Assembly (NCBI GenBank): GCA_023250795.1
Contig: JAHFAB010000031.1
Location: 1-11,034, forward strand
From: Bacteriovoracaceae bacterium
Lineage (GTDB): Bacteria; Bdellovibrionota; UBA1018
Length of the DNA: 11,034 nt
Reading direction: 5' to 3'
The notes beneath the pieces are model-generated. The model was given only the letters and a program-made list of their open reading frames with translations, searched no databases and was not told the origin of the DNA. Below are positions 1 through 7,626 of this stretch, piece after piece; within the stretch, counting starts at the first letter, position 1, and every line of letters begins with the position of its first letter. The translations under genes were made by a program, and so were the position numbers.

Positions 1-1065
1 CCGCAAAGTCGAGACGAGAAACAGGCGCGCTACCGTGCCAGGCAAATCTTCCACTGGGTCTATCAGCGTTTTGTGACGGATTGGGAGGAAATGTCAGATC
101 TCTCTAAAGAACTTCGAAAATGGCTGCAGTCTAATGTCGAAATCTTTCGCTTGAATGAAAATCAAAATCGCGAGGCGATCGATGGCACTCGAAAATTTTT
201 ATGGAATTTAGAAGATCATAAGACGATCGAATCAGTGATCATCCCAGCAGCGCTACAGCCAAAGGCATCTCAAGGAGACGAGCTCGAACCTTCCAGACTT
301 ACCGCCTGCATCTCAAGCCAAGTCGGTTGTGCGATGGCCTGTAAGTTCTGCCTGACGGGCGTACAGGGTTTGGATCGCCACCTAAAAGTCCATGAAATCG
401 TAACTCAGATTTTTGAACTTCGTAGACTCGCTCCGATTACAAACATTGTTTTCATGGGGATGGGGGAACCCCTTCATAATTTGGAAAATGTGATCAAAGC
501 ATGTCAGATTTTTTTAGACCAAGATGGGTTTGGATTTTCTAAACGAAAAGTGACCGTCAGCACCAGTGGACTCGTTCCAGCCATTGAAGAACTCGGTAAG
601 CGAGTAGACGTTTCTCTCGCGGTTTCTCTCAACGCTACCACCGATGAGCAACGCTCACAAATCATGCCAGTGAATAAAAAATGGAATATCGAGAAACTCT
701 TACAAACATGCAGGGACTACCCTCTGAGCAGTCATCGAAGGATTACTTTCGAATATGTTTTGCTCAAAGACTTTAATGACCAAATCCAAGATGCCGCTCG
801 TCTAGTAAAATTGGTGCATGCAATCCCCTCCAAAATCAATCTCATCCCCTTTAACGAACACTCGGGCTCAGACTACCGACGCCCTACGGACGAAGTAGTT
901 CGCGCTTTTCAAAAATATCTCTTAGATCGAGACTTAACCGCTACTGTGCGCATTTCAAGAGGTCACGATATTTTAGCCGCTTGCGGACAATTGCGAAGTC
1001 TCTTTGGAACTGCACGAGGAACTGAAAAACACCGAGATTTTCCTCTCTATGAAGCAAGGATATAG
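1..1065 (+). CDS. rlmN: RlmN, dual-specificity rRNA/tRNA adenine-C2 methyltransferase (5' end outside window)
   Basis: Radical-SAM enzyme that methylates C2 of A2503 in 23S rRNA and A37 of some tRNAs in the cytoplasm, tuning peptidyl-transferase fidelity. The frame is open from base 1. The first 24 visible codons (including YRARQIFHWVYQ) match the RlmN N-terminal domain, so the GTG at 73 is an internal Val and the real start is upstream. Seen, counting from base 1: the cluster Cys of CAMACKFC at residues 110, 114 and 117 (bases 328-351), GMGEPL near 153-158, the conserved Cys before the cluster at 103, and the methyl-carrying Cys in DILAACGQL at 328. All catalytic residues known from the E. 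coli enzyme are therefore present. It ends in TAG at 1063-1065, and its last 19 bp overlap the convergent fic gene. No terminator is visible between the two. Confidence 0.97.
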   Translation, partial: PQSRDEKQARYRARQIFHWVYQRFVTDWEEMSDLSKELRKWLQSNVEIFRLNENQNREAIDGTRKFLWNLEDHKTIESVIIPAALQPKASQGDELEPSRLTACISSQVGCAMACKFCLTGVQGLDRHLKVHEIVTQIFELRRLAPITNIVFMGMGEPLHNLENVIKACQIFLDQDGFGFSKRKVTVSTSGLVPAIEELGKRVDVSLAVSLNATTDEQRSQIMPVNKKWNIEKLLQTCRDYPLSSHRRITFEYVLLKDFNDQIQDAARLVKLVHAIPSKINLIPFNEHSGSDYRRPTDEVVRAFQKYLLDRDLTATVRISRGHDILAACGQLRSLFGTARGTEKHRDFPLYEARI

Positions 1066-2069
1066 GTCGTCGCCCGCGTGTAACCTTCTTGGAAAACTAG
1101 CCCTTGCTCTACTAATGGTCTAATAATTTGATTAACCCGAGAGCGCGTCATTTTAAACTCTTTTTCAAAATCAGTTGATTTGACTCGTCCATGATCTCTT
1201 AGAAAAATCAAAAAATCCTCTTGTCTTTGAGTAAGAGATATTTTTATATTTTTCTGAGAAATTTTTAAACTATGCACTCTTTCTTTTACTTTTTTAAGAG
1301 TACTCACTACTCCTTCTGCAACATATTCAATCCAATAAGTAAGATCATCGTCTAAATCTCTTGCTTGCTGTATTTTCAGATAATAGGTTTGCCGGTTTTC
1401 ATTAAAAAATTCGTCCAACGTAAAAAGATGCTTCGTATCAAAACCTCTTTCATATAAAATCCAAAGCCCAAGTAGTCTTGAGATCCGTCCATTTCCATCT
1501 GAAAAAGGGTGAATTGAAACCAATTGATGATGAACTATAGCACTCACCACAATAGCATGAAGTTCTTTTGCTTCTGAACTCTTAAGCCATAAAAGCAGTT
1601 CTGCAACTCGTTTTGGAGTTTCATTGGGTGGAGGGGGGGTATAGACGGTAAACCCTTTTTCATTTACAATTCTATTTTGTTTTTTCTTGTATTTGCCCAC
1701 TTGATCCAAAGATAAAAGATCTTGGGTCAATATATGATGAAGTCTAAAAATTTGAGGCTCTTTTATGGGAAAGCTCTTTTTCAGCTTCCAAACCCACTGC
1801 AAGGCTCGAAAATAATTTCCGATTTCAATTTTATCTTTTTCTATTGCACTGATTTCACTTCCCTGAGCAAGGGCTTTGACTTGAGAAAAAGTCAAAGAAT
1901 TTCCTTCGATTGAAGTAGAAGAATGAGCAATCCGAGCAATACTCTCTAATTGTAATCGATGTAACCAGACAACATCAACAGAGGCTTGCTCAATCCAAGT
2001 TTTTAACTCTGTAGCTTCTATAATGAGTTTAAGAATTCCAGGTGAAATTCGAAATTCCGGTTTATACAT
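1047..2069 (-). CDS. Class II Fic family protein with C-terminal winged helix
   Basis: Predicted Fic-domain AMP-transferase (adenylyltransferase) that modifies Ser, Thr or Tyr hydroxyls of protein targets; the target is unknown. Seen in 340 residues: an N-terminal Fic_N-like helical region with the autoinhibitory motif STSIEGN at 51-57 (S/T-x3-E-G), which makes it class II; a flap region around TVYTPPPPNETP at 141-152; the complete active-site motif HPFSDGNGRISR at 187-198; and a C-terminal helix-turn-helix (about 279-340) containing MTRSRVNQIIRPLVEQGLV. The catalytic His187 and anion-binding Gly-Asn-Gly are intact, so it should be active once inhibition is relieved. The winged helix suggests DNA binding, and a perfect palindrome lies in its own promoter. 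It is visibly AT-richer than its neighbours (one 60-base stretch at 1201-1260 has about 23% GC), which suggests later acquisition. The start is ATG at 2069-2067, with no Shine-Dalgarno sequence before it. It lies 53 bp downstream of the acyltransferase gene on the same strand. Confidence 0.93.
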   Translation of the reverse strand: MYKPEFRISPGILKLIIEATELKTWIEQASVDVVWLHRLQLESIARIAHSSTSIEGNSLTFSQVKALAQGSEISAIEKDKIEIGNYFRALQWVWKLKKSFPIKEPQIFRLHHILTQDLLSLDQVGKYKKKQNRIVNEKGFTVYTPPPPNETPKRVAELLLWLKSSEAKELHAIVVSAIVHHQLVSIHPFSDGNGRISRLLGLWILYERGFDTKHLFTLDEFFNENRQTYYLKIQQARDLDDDLTYWIEYVAEGVVSTLKKVKERVHSLKISQKNIKISLTQRQEDFLIFLRDHGRVKSTDFEKEFKMTRSRVNQIIRPLVEQGLVFQEGYTRATTYILAS

Positions 2070-2077
2070 TTTTTTCT

Positions 2078-2106
2078 AGTATCTCATTACGTAAAGTTTA
2101 CGTCAA
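2078..2106 (-). promoter_or_regulatory. Predicted sigma70-type promoter of fic
   Basis: On the minus strand, TTGACG (2106-2101) and GATACT (2083-2078) are separated by exactly 17 bp. The -10 box ends 8 nt before the fic ATG, so a normal start site would fall within about 2 nt of the start codon, giving a leaderless or almost leaderless mRNA. This agrees with the missing Shine-Dalgarno sequence. A second TTGACG lies 12 bp further upstream (2118-2113) without a good -10 partner. Prediction from sequence only. Confidence 0.55.
2089..2103. promoter_or_regulatory. 15-bp perfect palindrome, candidate operator of fic
   Basis: ACGTAAA-G-TTTACGT has perfect 7-bp arms around one base. It fills the spacer between the predicted -35 and -10 boxes of fic and overlaps the last three bases of the -35. 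That is the classical position for a repressor site. The Fic protein's own winged helix is the most economical candidate ligand, but this is inference. Confidence 0.55.
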
Positions 2107-2122
2107 GAGTTTCGTCAACCCC

Positions 2123-2728
2123 TTAGCGACTCTGATCCAACCACTTCACGTCCTTACGCAAAACCCGAGCAGGCACCCCTCCTATCAGTGAGTGGGGGGG
2201 ACAAGACTGAGTCACCACACTGCCCGCAGCCACTACGGACCCTGCACCGAGCGTGACCCCTTTTAGAACCGTGACATTGCACCCAATCCAAACGTCGTCT
2301 TCTATGATCACTGGAGCCCAGTAAGGAGGAGGGCCAAACCCATGCCCGTCGTCGTCGATAATGGTTACACCCCAGGAAATCGCACAACGTTTTCCAATCG
2401 ATATGCGATGCCTTGCAGAGATCCGGCTTCCATCCGTGAGATAAGACTTTTCCCCAATCGATAAGCTCCCACTCTCCCCCACACTGAGGATGCAGCCCCG
2501 CCCAATCAACGCTCCGTTCAGCTGTAATTTCCCCTGTTTTTCGACACTCACCACTGTGGTATTTTTTAACGGAGTCGAATGTCCTAAGAGTGTGAGGCCC
2601 AAATAACTCTTAAGATCAGAGTCGCCAACGACTGATTCTTTACACAAAGTGAGTTGAATTTTGCCATAGCACCGAAACTGGTTTCCAAGTCTATACTGAG
2701 CTAGGAGATTGCGATCAAAGAATTTCAC
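2123..2728 (-). CDS. Hexapeptide-repeat O-acyltransferase (left-handed beta-helix)
   Basis: Predicted acyl-CoA-dependent O-acetyltransferase of the maltose/galactoside acetyltransferase-WbbJ type, probably acetylating a sugar of the polysaccharide built by this cluster. Seen in 201 residues: hexapeptide-type turns from about residue 74 (IGRGCILSVGESGSLSIG), then IGKRCAISWGVTI at 111-123, the likely catalytic His129 in DDDGHGFG, and the typical family end VWIGCNVTVLKGVTLGAG through GGVPARVLRKDV. The N-terminal 70 residues are not typical repeats and may serve trimerisation or acceptor binding. The start is GTG at 2728-2726; its first bases form a 4-bp overlap (GTGA) with the stop of the methyltransferase, indicating translational coupling. 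It is the last gene of a three-gene leftward unit. The acceptor sugar cannot be read from sequence. Confidence 0.9.
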   Translation of the reverse strand: MKFFDRNLLAQYRLGNQFRCYGKIQLTLCKESVVGDSDLKSYLGLTLLGHSTPLKNTTVVSVEKQGKLQLNGALIGRGCILSVGESGSLSIGEKSYLTDGSRISARHRISIGKRCAISWGVTIIDDDGHGFGPPPYWAPVIIEDDVWIGCNVTVLKGVTLGAGSVVAAGSVVTQSCPPHSLIGGVPARVLRKDVKWLDQSR

Positions 2729-3414
2729 AGGCCACCCTTTCGGATCATCAGAGCAATATTATCCGCATAGTCACACCCGACCACCCGAGTGATAAAAAAT
2801 CGAGAAATCATGTTTCTCAACCAACCCAAAGGAGAAATAGACTCTGAACTAAAAACCACACGATACCCGTCTACTTGAGCGACACGATCTTTTTGAGATT
2901 TAAAATAAGCCCAAAGATCTGGCAAATTATAGCAATGAACATGGGTCATGTCCCAAGCCAGAGGAAATCTCACACAACGGCTATTGGGAGTTTGTAAAAC
3001 TAGAATCCCCCCCGGCGCCAAGAACCCCAGCATCTGCTCTAAAAAACCCAGCCCGTCACCCAAAGTCATGTGCTCGATCACGTCGAAACATAAAATCGCG
3101 TTGTATATTTGCTTAATCTCAGCCAAATCTCTGTACGTATGAGGGTACTCCCCTCCCCAATCCATCGTGTGATACTCGCCCTCATATCCCGCAGCTTGAA
3201 ACTTCTTCTTGACTCGCAAGTCTCCTGCTCCGACATCGAGTAAGCTTTTAGAGTTTTTTATACCATCGAAGTAGATTTTCTCGATTTCACAAAGCCCGTC
3301 TTTACCAAACCCATTCGGCCCCCACCAACGCTTCACTGGAAACGACGGAACCTCGGAGGTGAGTAGTCTTTTTCTTTCCCAATAATTCTGATAGGCCAAA
3401 TGGACAGAACTCAT
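2725..3414 (-). CDS. Class I SAM-dependent methyltransferase, polysaccharide cluster
   Basis: Predicted Rossmann-fold methyltransferase, most likely acting on a sugar or lipid-linked glycan because of its setting between a glycosyltransferase and an acyltransferase. Seen in 229 residues: motif I LLDVGAGD at 58-65, an acidic residue at the end of the second strand (D85 in YHTMDWG), ILCFDVIEHM at 107-116, and PGGILVLQTPN at 134-144 followed by THVHCYN at 157-163. This arrangement is common in methyltransferases of glycan clusters. The start ATG at 3414-3412 has GAGGA 9 nt upstream (3428-3424) and overlaps the glycosyltransferase stop by 4 bp (ATGA). It is joined to the next gene by another 4-bp overlap. 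The substrate is unknown. Confidence 0.9.
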   Translation of the reverse strand: MSSVHLAYQNYWERKRLLTSEVPSFPVKRWWGPNGFGKDGLCEIEKIYFDGIKNSKSLLDVGAGDLRVKKKFQAAGYEGEYHTMDWGGEYPHTYRDLAEIKQIYNAILCFDVIEHMTLGDGLGFLEQMLGFLAPGGILVLQTPNSRCVRFPLAWDMTHVHCYNLPDLWAYFKSQKDRVAQVDGYRVVFSSESISPLGWLRNMISRFFITRVVGCDYADNIALMIRKGGL

Positions 3415-4568
3415 TTCAAAATTTCCTCATAAACTTTCAGCGTCTCAAGAGCCGTTTTTTTCCAAGAAAAGTCCAGACTTCGAGTTTTCGCCCTGATACG
3501 CATTTCATTTAAATAATCTTGATTAGAAACCATTTTTCTCAAAAGTTCTACTAAAGTCTTTTCATCACTTAATTCGAAAAACTCCCCTCCTGCTCCCAAA
3601 ACTTCGGGCAAACTCGTCGCACGAGCGGCAAGGACTGGACATCCCACAGCGAGAGCCTCGCATATCTGTAGACCAAACCCCTCATAGGAACTCGGATAGA
3701 CAAAGGACAAAGCACCTGCATAAAGCGCCGGTAATTTTGCATCTTCGATTCGCCCTAGAAAACGAACCCTGGAAGAAATCCCCAAATCTCCAGCTATTTT
3801 TTTCAACTGTTCTTGCGAAGCCGCATCCCCACCCCCCGCCAAAACAAGATCCACTTCTTCCAACAGCGCATGCGCAAAGGCTTGAATTAAAAAAGACAGA
3901 TTCTTCCTCTTTTCCCACCCACCGATGTAAAAAAAATAAGGATTTTTCAGACCAAATTCCTTTCGAACTCCTTCTCTCTGCTCAGAACTCACTGTTTTAT
4001 GAAAGAGGGGATCTGCTGCTTCGTAAACCACTTTGATTTTTTCTTCGGTAATCCCTAAGTATTTGATGAGATCCTGTTTCGCGTGCTCACTCACAGTCAG
4101 AATTCTTTCCGCTGAGGTCTTTGCGATCCAGAAATAAGTCTGCCCCACCCAGTATTTCCACCCCCACTCCCCACCTTTTTCTCGAACTTGCACTTCATGA
4201 ATTGCGTCATGGAGTGTCAAAACTCTTGGACATGAACTCACTCTTGGAAGACCAAAATTGAAAGGACAGTGCAAGAGATCGATCTTGTCTTTTAAACATT
4301 GTTTGGGAAGCCAAACCTGCTCCCAGAGAAAGTAGGGTTTTACGCGAGAAACTCGCTCATGAAAAGAGCCTTTGGGAAGTGCAGCCAAATGATTCTCACT
4401 CAACGGAGCATCCGAATAAAGAAAAAGATCCACTCCGAGTTCTGAAAGCTCTCTCAAAAGATTGACGGTGTACCGACTCCAACCCCTGAGTGCAGGGTCT
4501 GAAAGAATACGCGCGTTGACTCCAAGCTTTAGCATGATGGGGGAAATTTTATCACTATTCAACTCCAT
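3411..4568 (-). CDS. GT4-family glycosyltransferase
   Basis: Predicted GT-B fold, retaining glycosyltransferase of family GT4 (mannosyltransferase-like), adding a sugar from a nucleotide-sugar donor to a lipid-linked glycan at the inner face of the cytoplasmic membrane. Seen: an N-terminal acceptor domain opening with LKLGVNARIL, LHDAIHEVQ and VSEHAKQDL in the middle, FYIGGWEKRKN at about 213-223, and the donor-site EX7E motif EGFGLQICE at about 296-304. The length of 385 residues is usual. I chose ATG 4568-4566; a TTG directly upstream (4571) is less likely. ATG 4535-4533, directly before LKLGVNAR, is an equally plausible start because homologues often begin there. No start has a good Shine-Dalgarno sequence. 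It is the first gene of the leftward unit, divergent from the flippase gene with only 30 bp between start codons. Confidence 0.93.
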   Translation of the reverse strand: MELNSDKISPIMLKLGVNARILSDPALRGWSRYTVNLLRELSELGVDLFLYSDAPLSENHLAALPKGSFHERVSRVKPYFLWEQVWLPKQCLKDKIDLLHCPFNFGLPRVSSCPRVLTLHDAIHEVQVREKGGEWGWKYWVGQTYFWIAKTSAERILTVSEHAKQDLIKYLGITEEKIKVVYEAADPLFHKTVSSEQREGVRKEFGLKNPYFFYIGGWEKRKNLSFLIQAFAHALLEEVDLVLAGGGDAASQEQLKKIAGDLGISSRVRFLGRIEDAKLPALYAGALSFVYPSSYEGFGLQICEALAVGCPVLAARATSLPEVLGAGGEFFELSDEKTLVELLRKMVSNQDYLNEMRIRAKTRSLDFSWKKTALETLKVYEEILK

Positions 4569-4598
4569 CAACCAGGCGTATTCTTAAATTCAATCACG

Positions 4599-5921
4599 AT
4601 GCCAAAACGAGCGCTTGCTTACTTCAGCAACTATTATAACCAATTCATCCCCCTCATTCAATCTCGCACGATCAAATCTCTCTCGATTTTAGTTTCTTCA
4701 AACATGATGGTCGCCGTGCTGGGATTCTTAAGCTCTGTCATCACGTTACGTTTTTTAGACCCCATCCAAATTGCCACCCTCTACCCTCTCATTAGCATCA
4801 TGATGATTGCCGATCAGTTTGGTGAATTTGGAATTACCAACGCCTTCGTACGCATAGGAGCCGGTTATCTCAAAGAAGATCCCCTCAAAACAGCGCGAAT
4901 TTCAAACTCCGTCTTTAAAGTAAAACTTTTTTTAGCTGCAGCGACCTGTATTGTAGGATTTTTCCTAGCGTCTTGGATTTCTCAAAGAACATTTCACACG
5001 GACGACCAGGTCTTTTGGATCCGAATCGTACTCATGGCCGCTGGGATCGGGATCATAGCCTCGTTTTACCAAGCTCATCTGCAGATTTTAAACGAATTCA
5101 AATCCCTCTCTTTGATTAAACTCATTCCACCTGCACTAAAAACAGGGATGCTCTTTTTGCTGATACCGCTTGGAAAGTTTAATTTTATTTATGTTTTCTT
5201 CGCATTTCTCATTATTCCGGTTTTTTCTCTGATCTTAGGACTGCTGTTTTCAGACCATCATTACCTCAAAGCTAAGTCCGTACTCGGAAAAGATTTTCAC
5301 GAAGTTTTTCACTTCTCCAAATGGCTCCTGCTCTCTAGCCTCACCAATGCGTTTACGGGACAAGTAGACGTCCTCATGATTCGGTCTTTGACTTCCGAAA
5401 GCGAAGTGGCTCGTTATCTGGGAGGACAAAGACTAGCCAGTGTGCTGCCTGTTTTTTCAATTTCACTAGTGACCGTGCTTCTACCCAAAATTTCTACCTA
5501 CACTTCTAAAAAAGAGTTGCATTATTTCTTTCGCAAATGGTTGCTTGCGCTCCCTTTGATTATGATCCCTATTCTCGGCATAGCCGCGCTAGCACCCACT
5601 CTGATCCCTTTTGTATTGGGACAGAAATACATACACTCGATTGATATTTTTCAAGTTTTCAGCTTTCAGTTTGGGATCGAAATCTTTTTCATCCCCATCT
5701 CACTCATTCTTTATAATCTGAACAAAGCTCACGTTTTAGCACTGGCTAATCTTGGGCAACTGCTCATTAATGTCATAGGGAATTATTTTCTAGTTCCTCC
5801 TTACGGAAGTATGGGAGCGACGCTGAGTGCTTTTGCCATGAGGATTTTTGGAGTCTCTGTCATTCTCTATTCGTGTTATAGGGAGGGAGTGATCTTTTAC
5901 AAAGAAGAAAAGCTTTATTAG
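4599..5921 (+). CDS. Wzx-type polysaccharide flippase (MOP superfamily)
   Basis: Predicted inner-membrane transporter that flips undecaprenyl-linked oligosaccharide units to the periplasm. The 440 residues are strongly hydrophobic, with about 12 membrane segments (for example 29-50, 111-127, 141-155, 185-216, 280-296, 318-340, 351-372, 377-397 and 408-424). The segment DVLMIRSLTSESEVARYLGGQRLA at about 257-280 resembles the conserved loop of Wzx/RfbX proteins. The start at ATG 4599 leaves a 25-residue cytoplasmic tail before the first membrane helix; no Shine-Dalgarno sequence is visible. Its TAG stop is directly followed by the ATG of the next gene. No Wzy polymerase or chain-length regulator is in the window. 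Confidence 0.9.
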   Translation: MPKRALAYFSNYYNQFIPLIQSRTIKSLSILVSSNMMVAVLGFLSSVITLRFLDPIQIATLYPLISIMMIADQFGEFGITNAFVRIGAGYLKEDPLKTARISNSVFKVKLFLAAATCIVGFFLASWISQRTFHTDDQVFWIRIVLMAAGIGIIASFYQAHLQILNEFKSLSLIKLIPPALKTGMLFLLIPLGKFNFIYVFFAFLIIPVFSLILGLLFSDHHYLKAKSVLGKDFHEVFHFSKWLLLSSLTNAFTGQVDVLMIRSLTSESEVARYLGGQRLASVLPVFSISLVTVLLPKISTYTSKKELHYFFRKWLLALPLIMIPILGIAALAPTLIPFVLGQKYIHSIDIFQVFSFQFGIEIFFIPISLILYNLNKAHVLALANLGQLLINVIGNYFLVPPYGSMGATLSAFAMRIFGVSVILYSCYREGVIFYKEEKLY

Positions 5922-6605
5922 ATGAAACGCTACATTAAAATTCTTTTAAAAACTTCTTTGAAAACTCCTCTGCTCATCCTTTTAGGAACGATCTTCGGAG
6001 CTCTCATTTTTTCCTTTCTCTCGGCTGGAGATGTTTACGAATATCAAGACACAGTGGACGGAGTCCATCTTCCAGAAGTCGACGCCATTGTTTGCTTAGC
6101 CGGAGGACGGGGGAGAATAGCGGCGGCCGGAGACATTTGGTACCGCTATTGGGAACTTTCGCAATCACCCCTTCCTGGGATGGGTAGAACTCCAGTTCCT
6201 AGAAAAATCCCCATTCTTTATCTGTCTGGAATGGGCTATCACAGCACGTTTCCAGTCTTAACTCACCAAGTTCGTCGTGGTGTTTTAGAGGTTCTCAAGC
6301 CCCGGCATGTCGTCATAGAAAACGAAAGCTCAAATACAGAAGAAAATGCTCTTTGGCTCATGAAGGAGGCGAAGAAAAGAGGGTGGGAGAAGATTTTGCT
6401 CATGACCTCACGCTATCATATGAAACGGGCGAAATTTATTTTTGATTCTTTACTGAAAAACCAAATCCCCAGCTTAAAAATAGAAACCCTCTCCGTTTAT
6501 CAAGAGCCTTTTGAACCGGGCGAATGGCGCTCAAGCTTCCATGGGATCAGAGTGACAGTAATTGAATATTTAAAGTGGATCTATTTCAAGGTTTGGCAAA
6601 AATAA
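5922..6605 (+). CDS. DUF218/YdcF-ElyC-SanA family membrane-anchored protein
   Basis: Family of envelope proteins linked in E. coli to undecaprenyl-linked glycan and peptidoglycan balance (ElyC) and to vancomycin resistance (SanA); the biochemical activity is not settled. Seen in 227 residues: one N-terminal membrane helix (about 16-34), then the DUF218 core with VDAIVCLAGGRGR at 53-65, ILYLSGMG at 98-105, the ENESSNTEENA signature at 133-143 and MTSRYHMKRA at 161-170. These match the family's glycine-rich, SxNTxEN and TSxYHxxRA blocks. The start is adjacent to the flippase stop (TAGATG), so translation is probably coupled. The last 20 bp overlap the convergent rdgB gene. Its place behind the flippase suggests a role in handling the lipid-linked polysaccharide. 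Confidence 0.88.
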   Translation: MKRYIKILLKTSLKTPLLILLGTIFGALIFSFLSAGDVYEYQDTVDGVHLPEVDAIVCLAGGRGRIAAAGDIWYRYWELSQSPLPGMGRTPVPRKIPILYLSGMGYHSTFPVLTHQVRRGVLEVLKPRHVVIENESSNTEENALWLMKEAKKRGWEKILLMTSRYHMKRAKFIFDSLLKNQIPSLKIETLSVYQEPFEPGEWRSSFHGIRVTVIEYLKWIYFKVWQK

Positions 6606-7242
6606 TTCCCCTGGCCTTGATCTGTTTCATGAGATCTTGCACAGCCCTAGCTCGATGAGAAATCGCATTTTTTTCCTCATCTCGCATCTCTGCCAAAGTT
6701 TTCTCGGCCCCATCGGGAACAAAAATCGGATCATATCCAAAGCCGTTTGCTCCACACGGAGTATCCACCCAAGCTCCCTGCAAAACACCTGTCGAATGAA
6801 TGAGCATCCCCTCCATAGTCAAAGCCAAAGTGCAAGTAAACCGCGCCCGGTGAGAAGGGTGAGGAACCTTTTTCAATTCGCTTAAGATCAGATCGGTATT
6901 GGCCTGATCTTGCTCAGCTCTTGAAAAAGAGGGCTTTCCAGCTGGGGATTTTGCATAACGAAAAGAGCGAACTCCTGGTTTCCAATCCAAAGCCTCTACT
7001 TCAAAACCACTATCGTCTGCCAAAGCTGGATAATGGCACCCCTGATTGGTGAGCCTGGCTTTCGCAATGGCGTTATCCAAGTAAGTGGGGTGGGTTTCTA
7101 CAAAGGCGAGTTTTTCAGGGTTTCGAATCAGTCCTTCTGGCGAAATGATCGTAACTTCTGGATAAGGCTTGAAAAGGGCCTGAAACTCCTGCCATTTATG
7201 GGGATTAAGGGACGATAAAACGATTTGGTGTGAGAGTCGCAT
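6586..7242 (-). CDS. rdgB: RdgB/HAM1 non-canonical purine NTP pyrophosphatase
   Basis: Cytoplasmic enzyme that hydrolyses dITP, XTP and ITP to monophosphates plus pyrophosphate, keeping deaminated purines out of DNA and RNA. Seen in 218 residues: the N-terminal substrate loop SSLNPHKWQEF (a variant of the family's TGNxxKxxE), LADDSGFEVEAL with the catalytic acids at 76-77, GVRSFRYA, GANGFGYDPIF at 164-174 and NAISHRARA at 192-200. All key blocks are present and the length is slightly above the usual 195-205. The start is ATG 7242-7240; the upstream sequence (AACTCCCT before ATG) holds no Shine-Dalgarno sequence, and an ATG further up (7260) is closed by a stop after three codons. It is divergent from rpmB with 98 bp between the starts. 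Confidence 0.96.
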   Translation of the reverse strand: MRLSHQIVLSSLNPHKWQEFQALFKPYPEVTIISPEGLIRNPEKLAFVETHPTYLDNAIAKARLTNQGCHYPALADDSGFEVEALDWKPGVRSFRYAKSPAGKPSFSRAEQDQANTDLILSELKKVPHPSHRARFTCTLALTMEGMLIHSTGVLQGAWVDTPCGANGFGYDPIFVPDGAEKTLAEMRDEEKNAISHRARAVQDLMKQIKARGIIFAKP

Positions 7243-7340
7243 AGGGAGTTAATTTAACATAAGTTCTGAGATTTTTCCCACTTGCAAATCCTATGAAATT
7301 TTAATAGGGTAAGCCCCCTGAACAGAGAGAGAGAAATCCT

Positions 7341-7574
7341 ATGGCGCGTCAATGTGATTATTGTGCAAAAAAACCGAAAACCGGCAACTTAGTGTCCCAT
7401 TCGAATATCAAGACCCGTACTAGGTGGTTACCCAACTTACAGCGGATGAAGGCCGTCCTTGATGGGACCACTCAAACCGTCCGAATCTGTACGCGCTGCA
7501 TTCGTTCAGGCCTTGTCGTCCGCCCCGTGAAACGAGTTTATAAGGCGGCAGAGAACGCAAAGACCGCAGCGTAA
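7341..7574 (+). CDS. rpmB: 50S ribosomal protein L28 (Cys-containing form)
   Basis: Small basic protein of the large ribosomal subunit. In its 77 residues, MARQCDYCAKKPKTGN at the start and VRICTRCIRSGLV near residues 48-60 identify L28. The two CxxC pairs (5/8 and 51/54) are the zinc-ribbon version of the protein, which some bacteria keep and others have lost. The start ATG 7341 follows a purine run GAGAGAGAGA (about 7325-7334) that can serve as a weak ribosome-binding site. A weak promoter-like TTGCAA lies at 7282-7287, with a poor -10 around 7302-7310. L33 (rpmG), a frequent partner, is not next to it. Downstream is the large inverted repeat at 7627-7713. Confidence 0.97.
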   Translation: MARQCDYCAKKPKTGNLVSHSNIKTRTRWLPNLQRMKAVLDGTTQTVRICTRCIRSGLVVRPVKRVYKAAENAKTAA

Positions 7575-7626
7575 ATCCGTTTTCCCATTCTCAATACACT
7601 TCTTCTATAATTCGGCGCGCAGCGGA

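Noticed and set aside
73..73. GTG 73 as the start of rlmN
   Set aside because: The frame is open upstream to base 1 and encodes recognisable RlmN N-terminal sequence.
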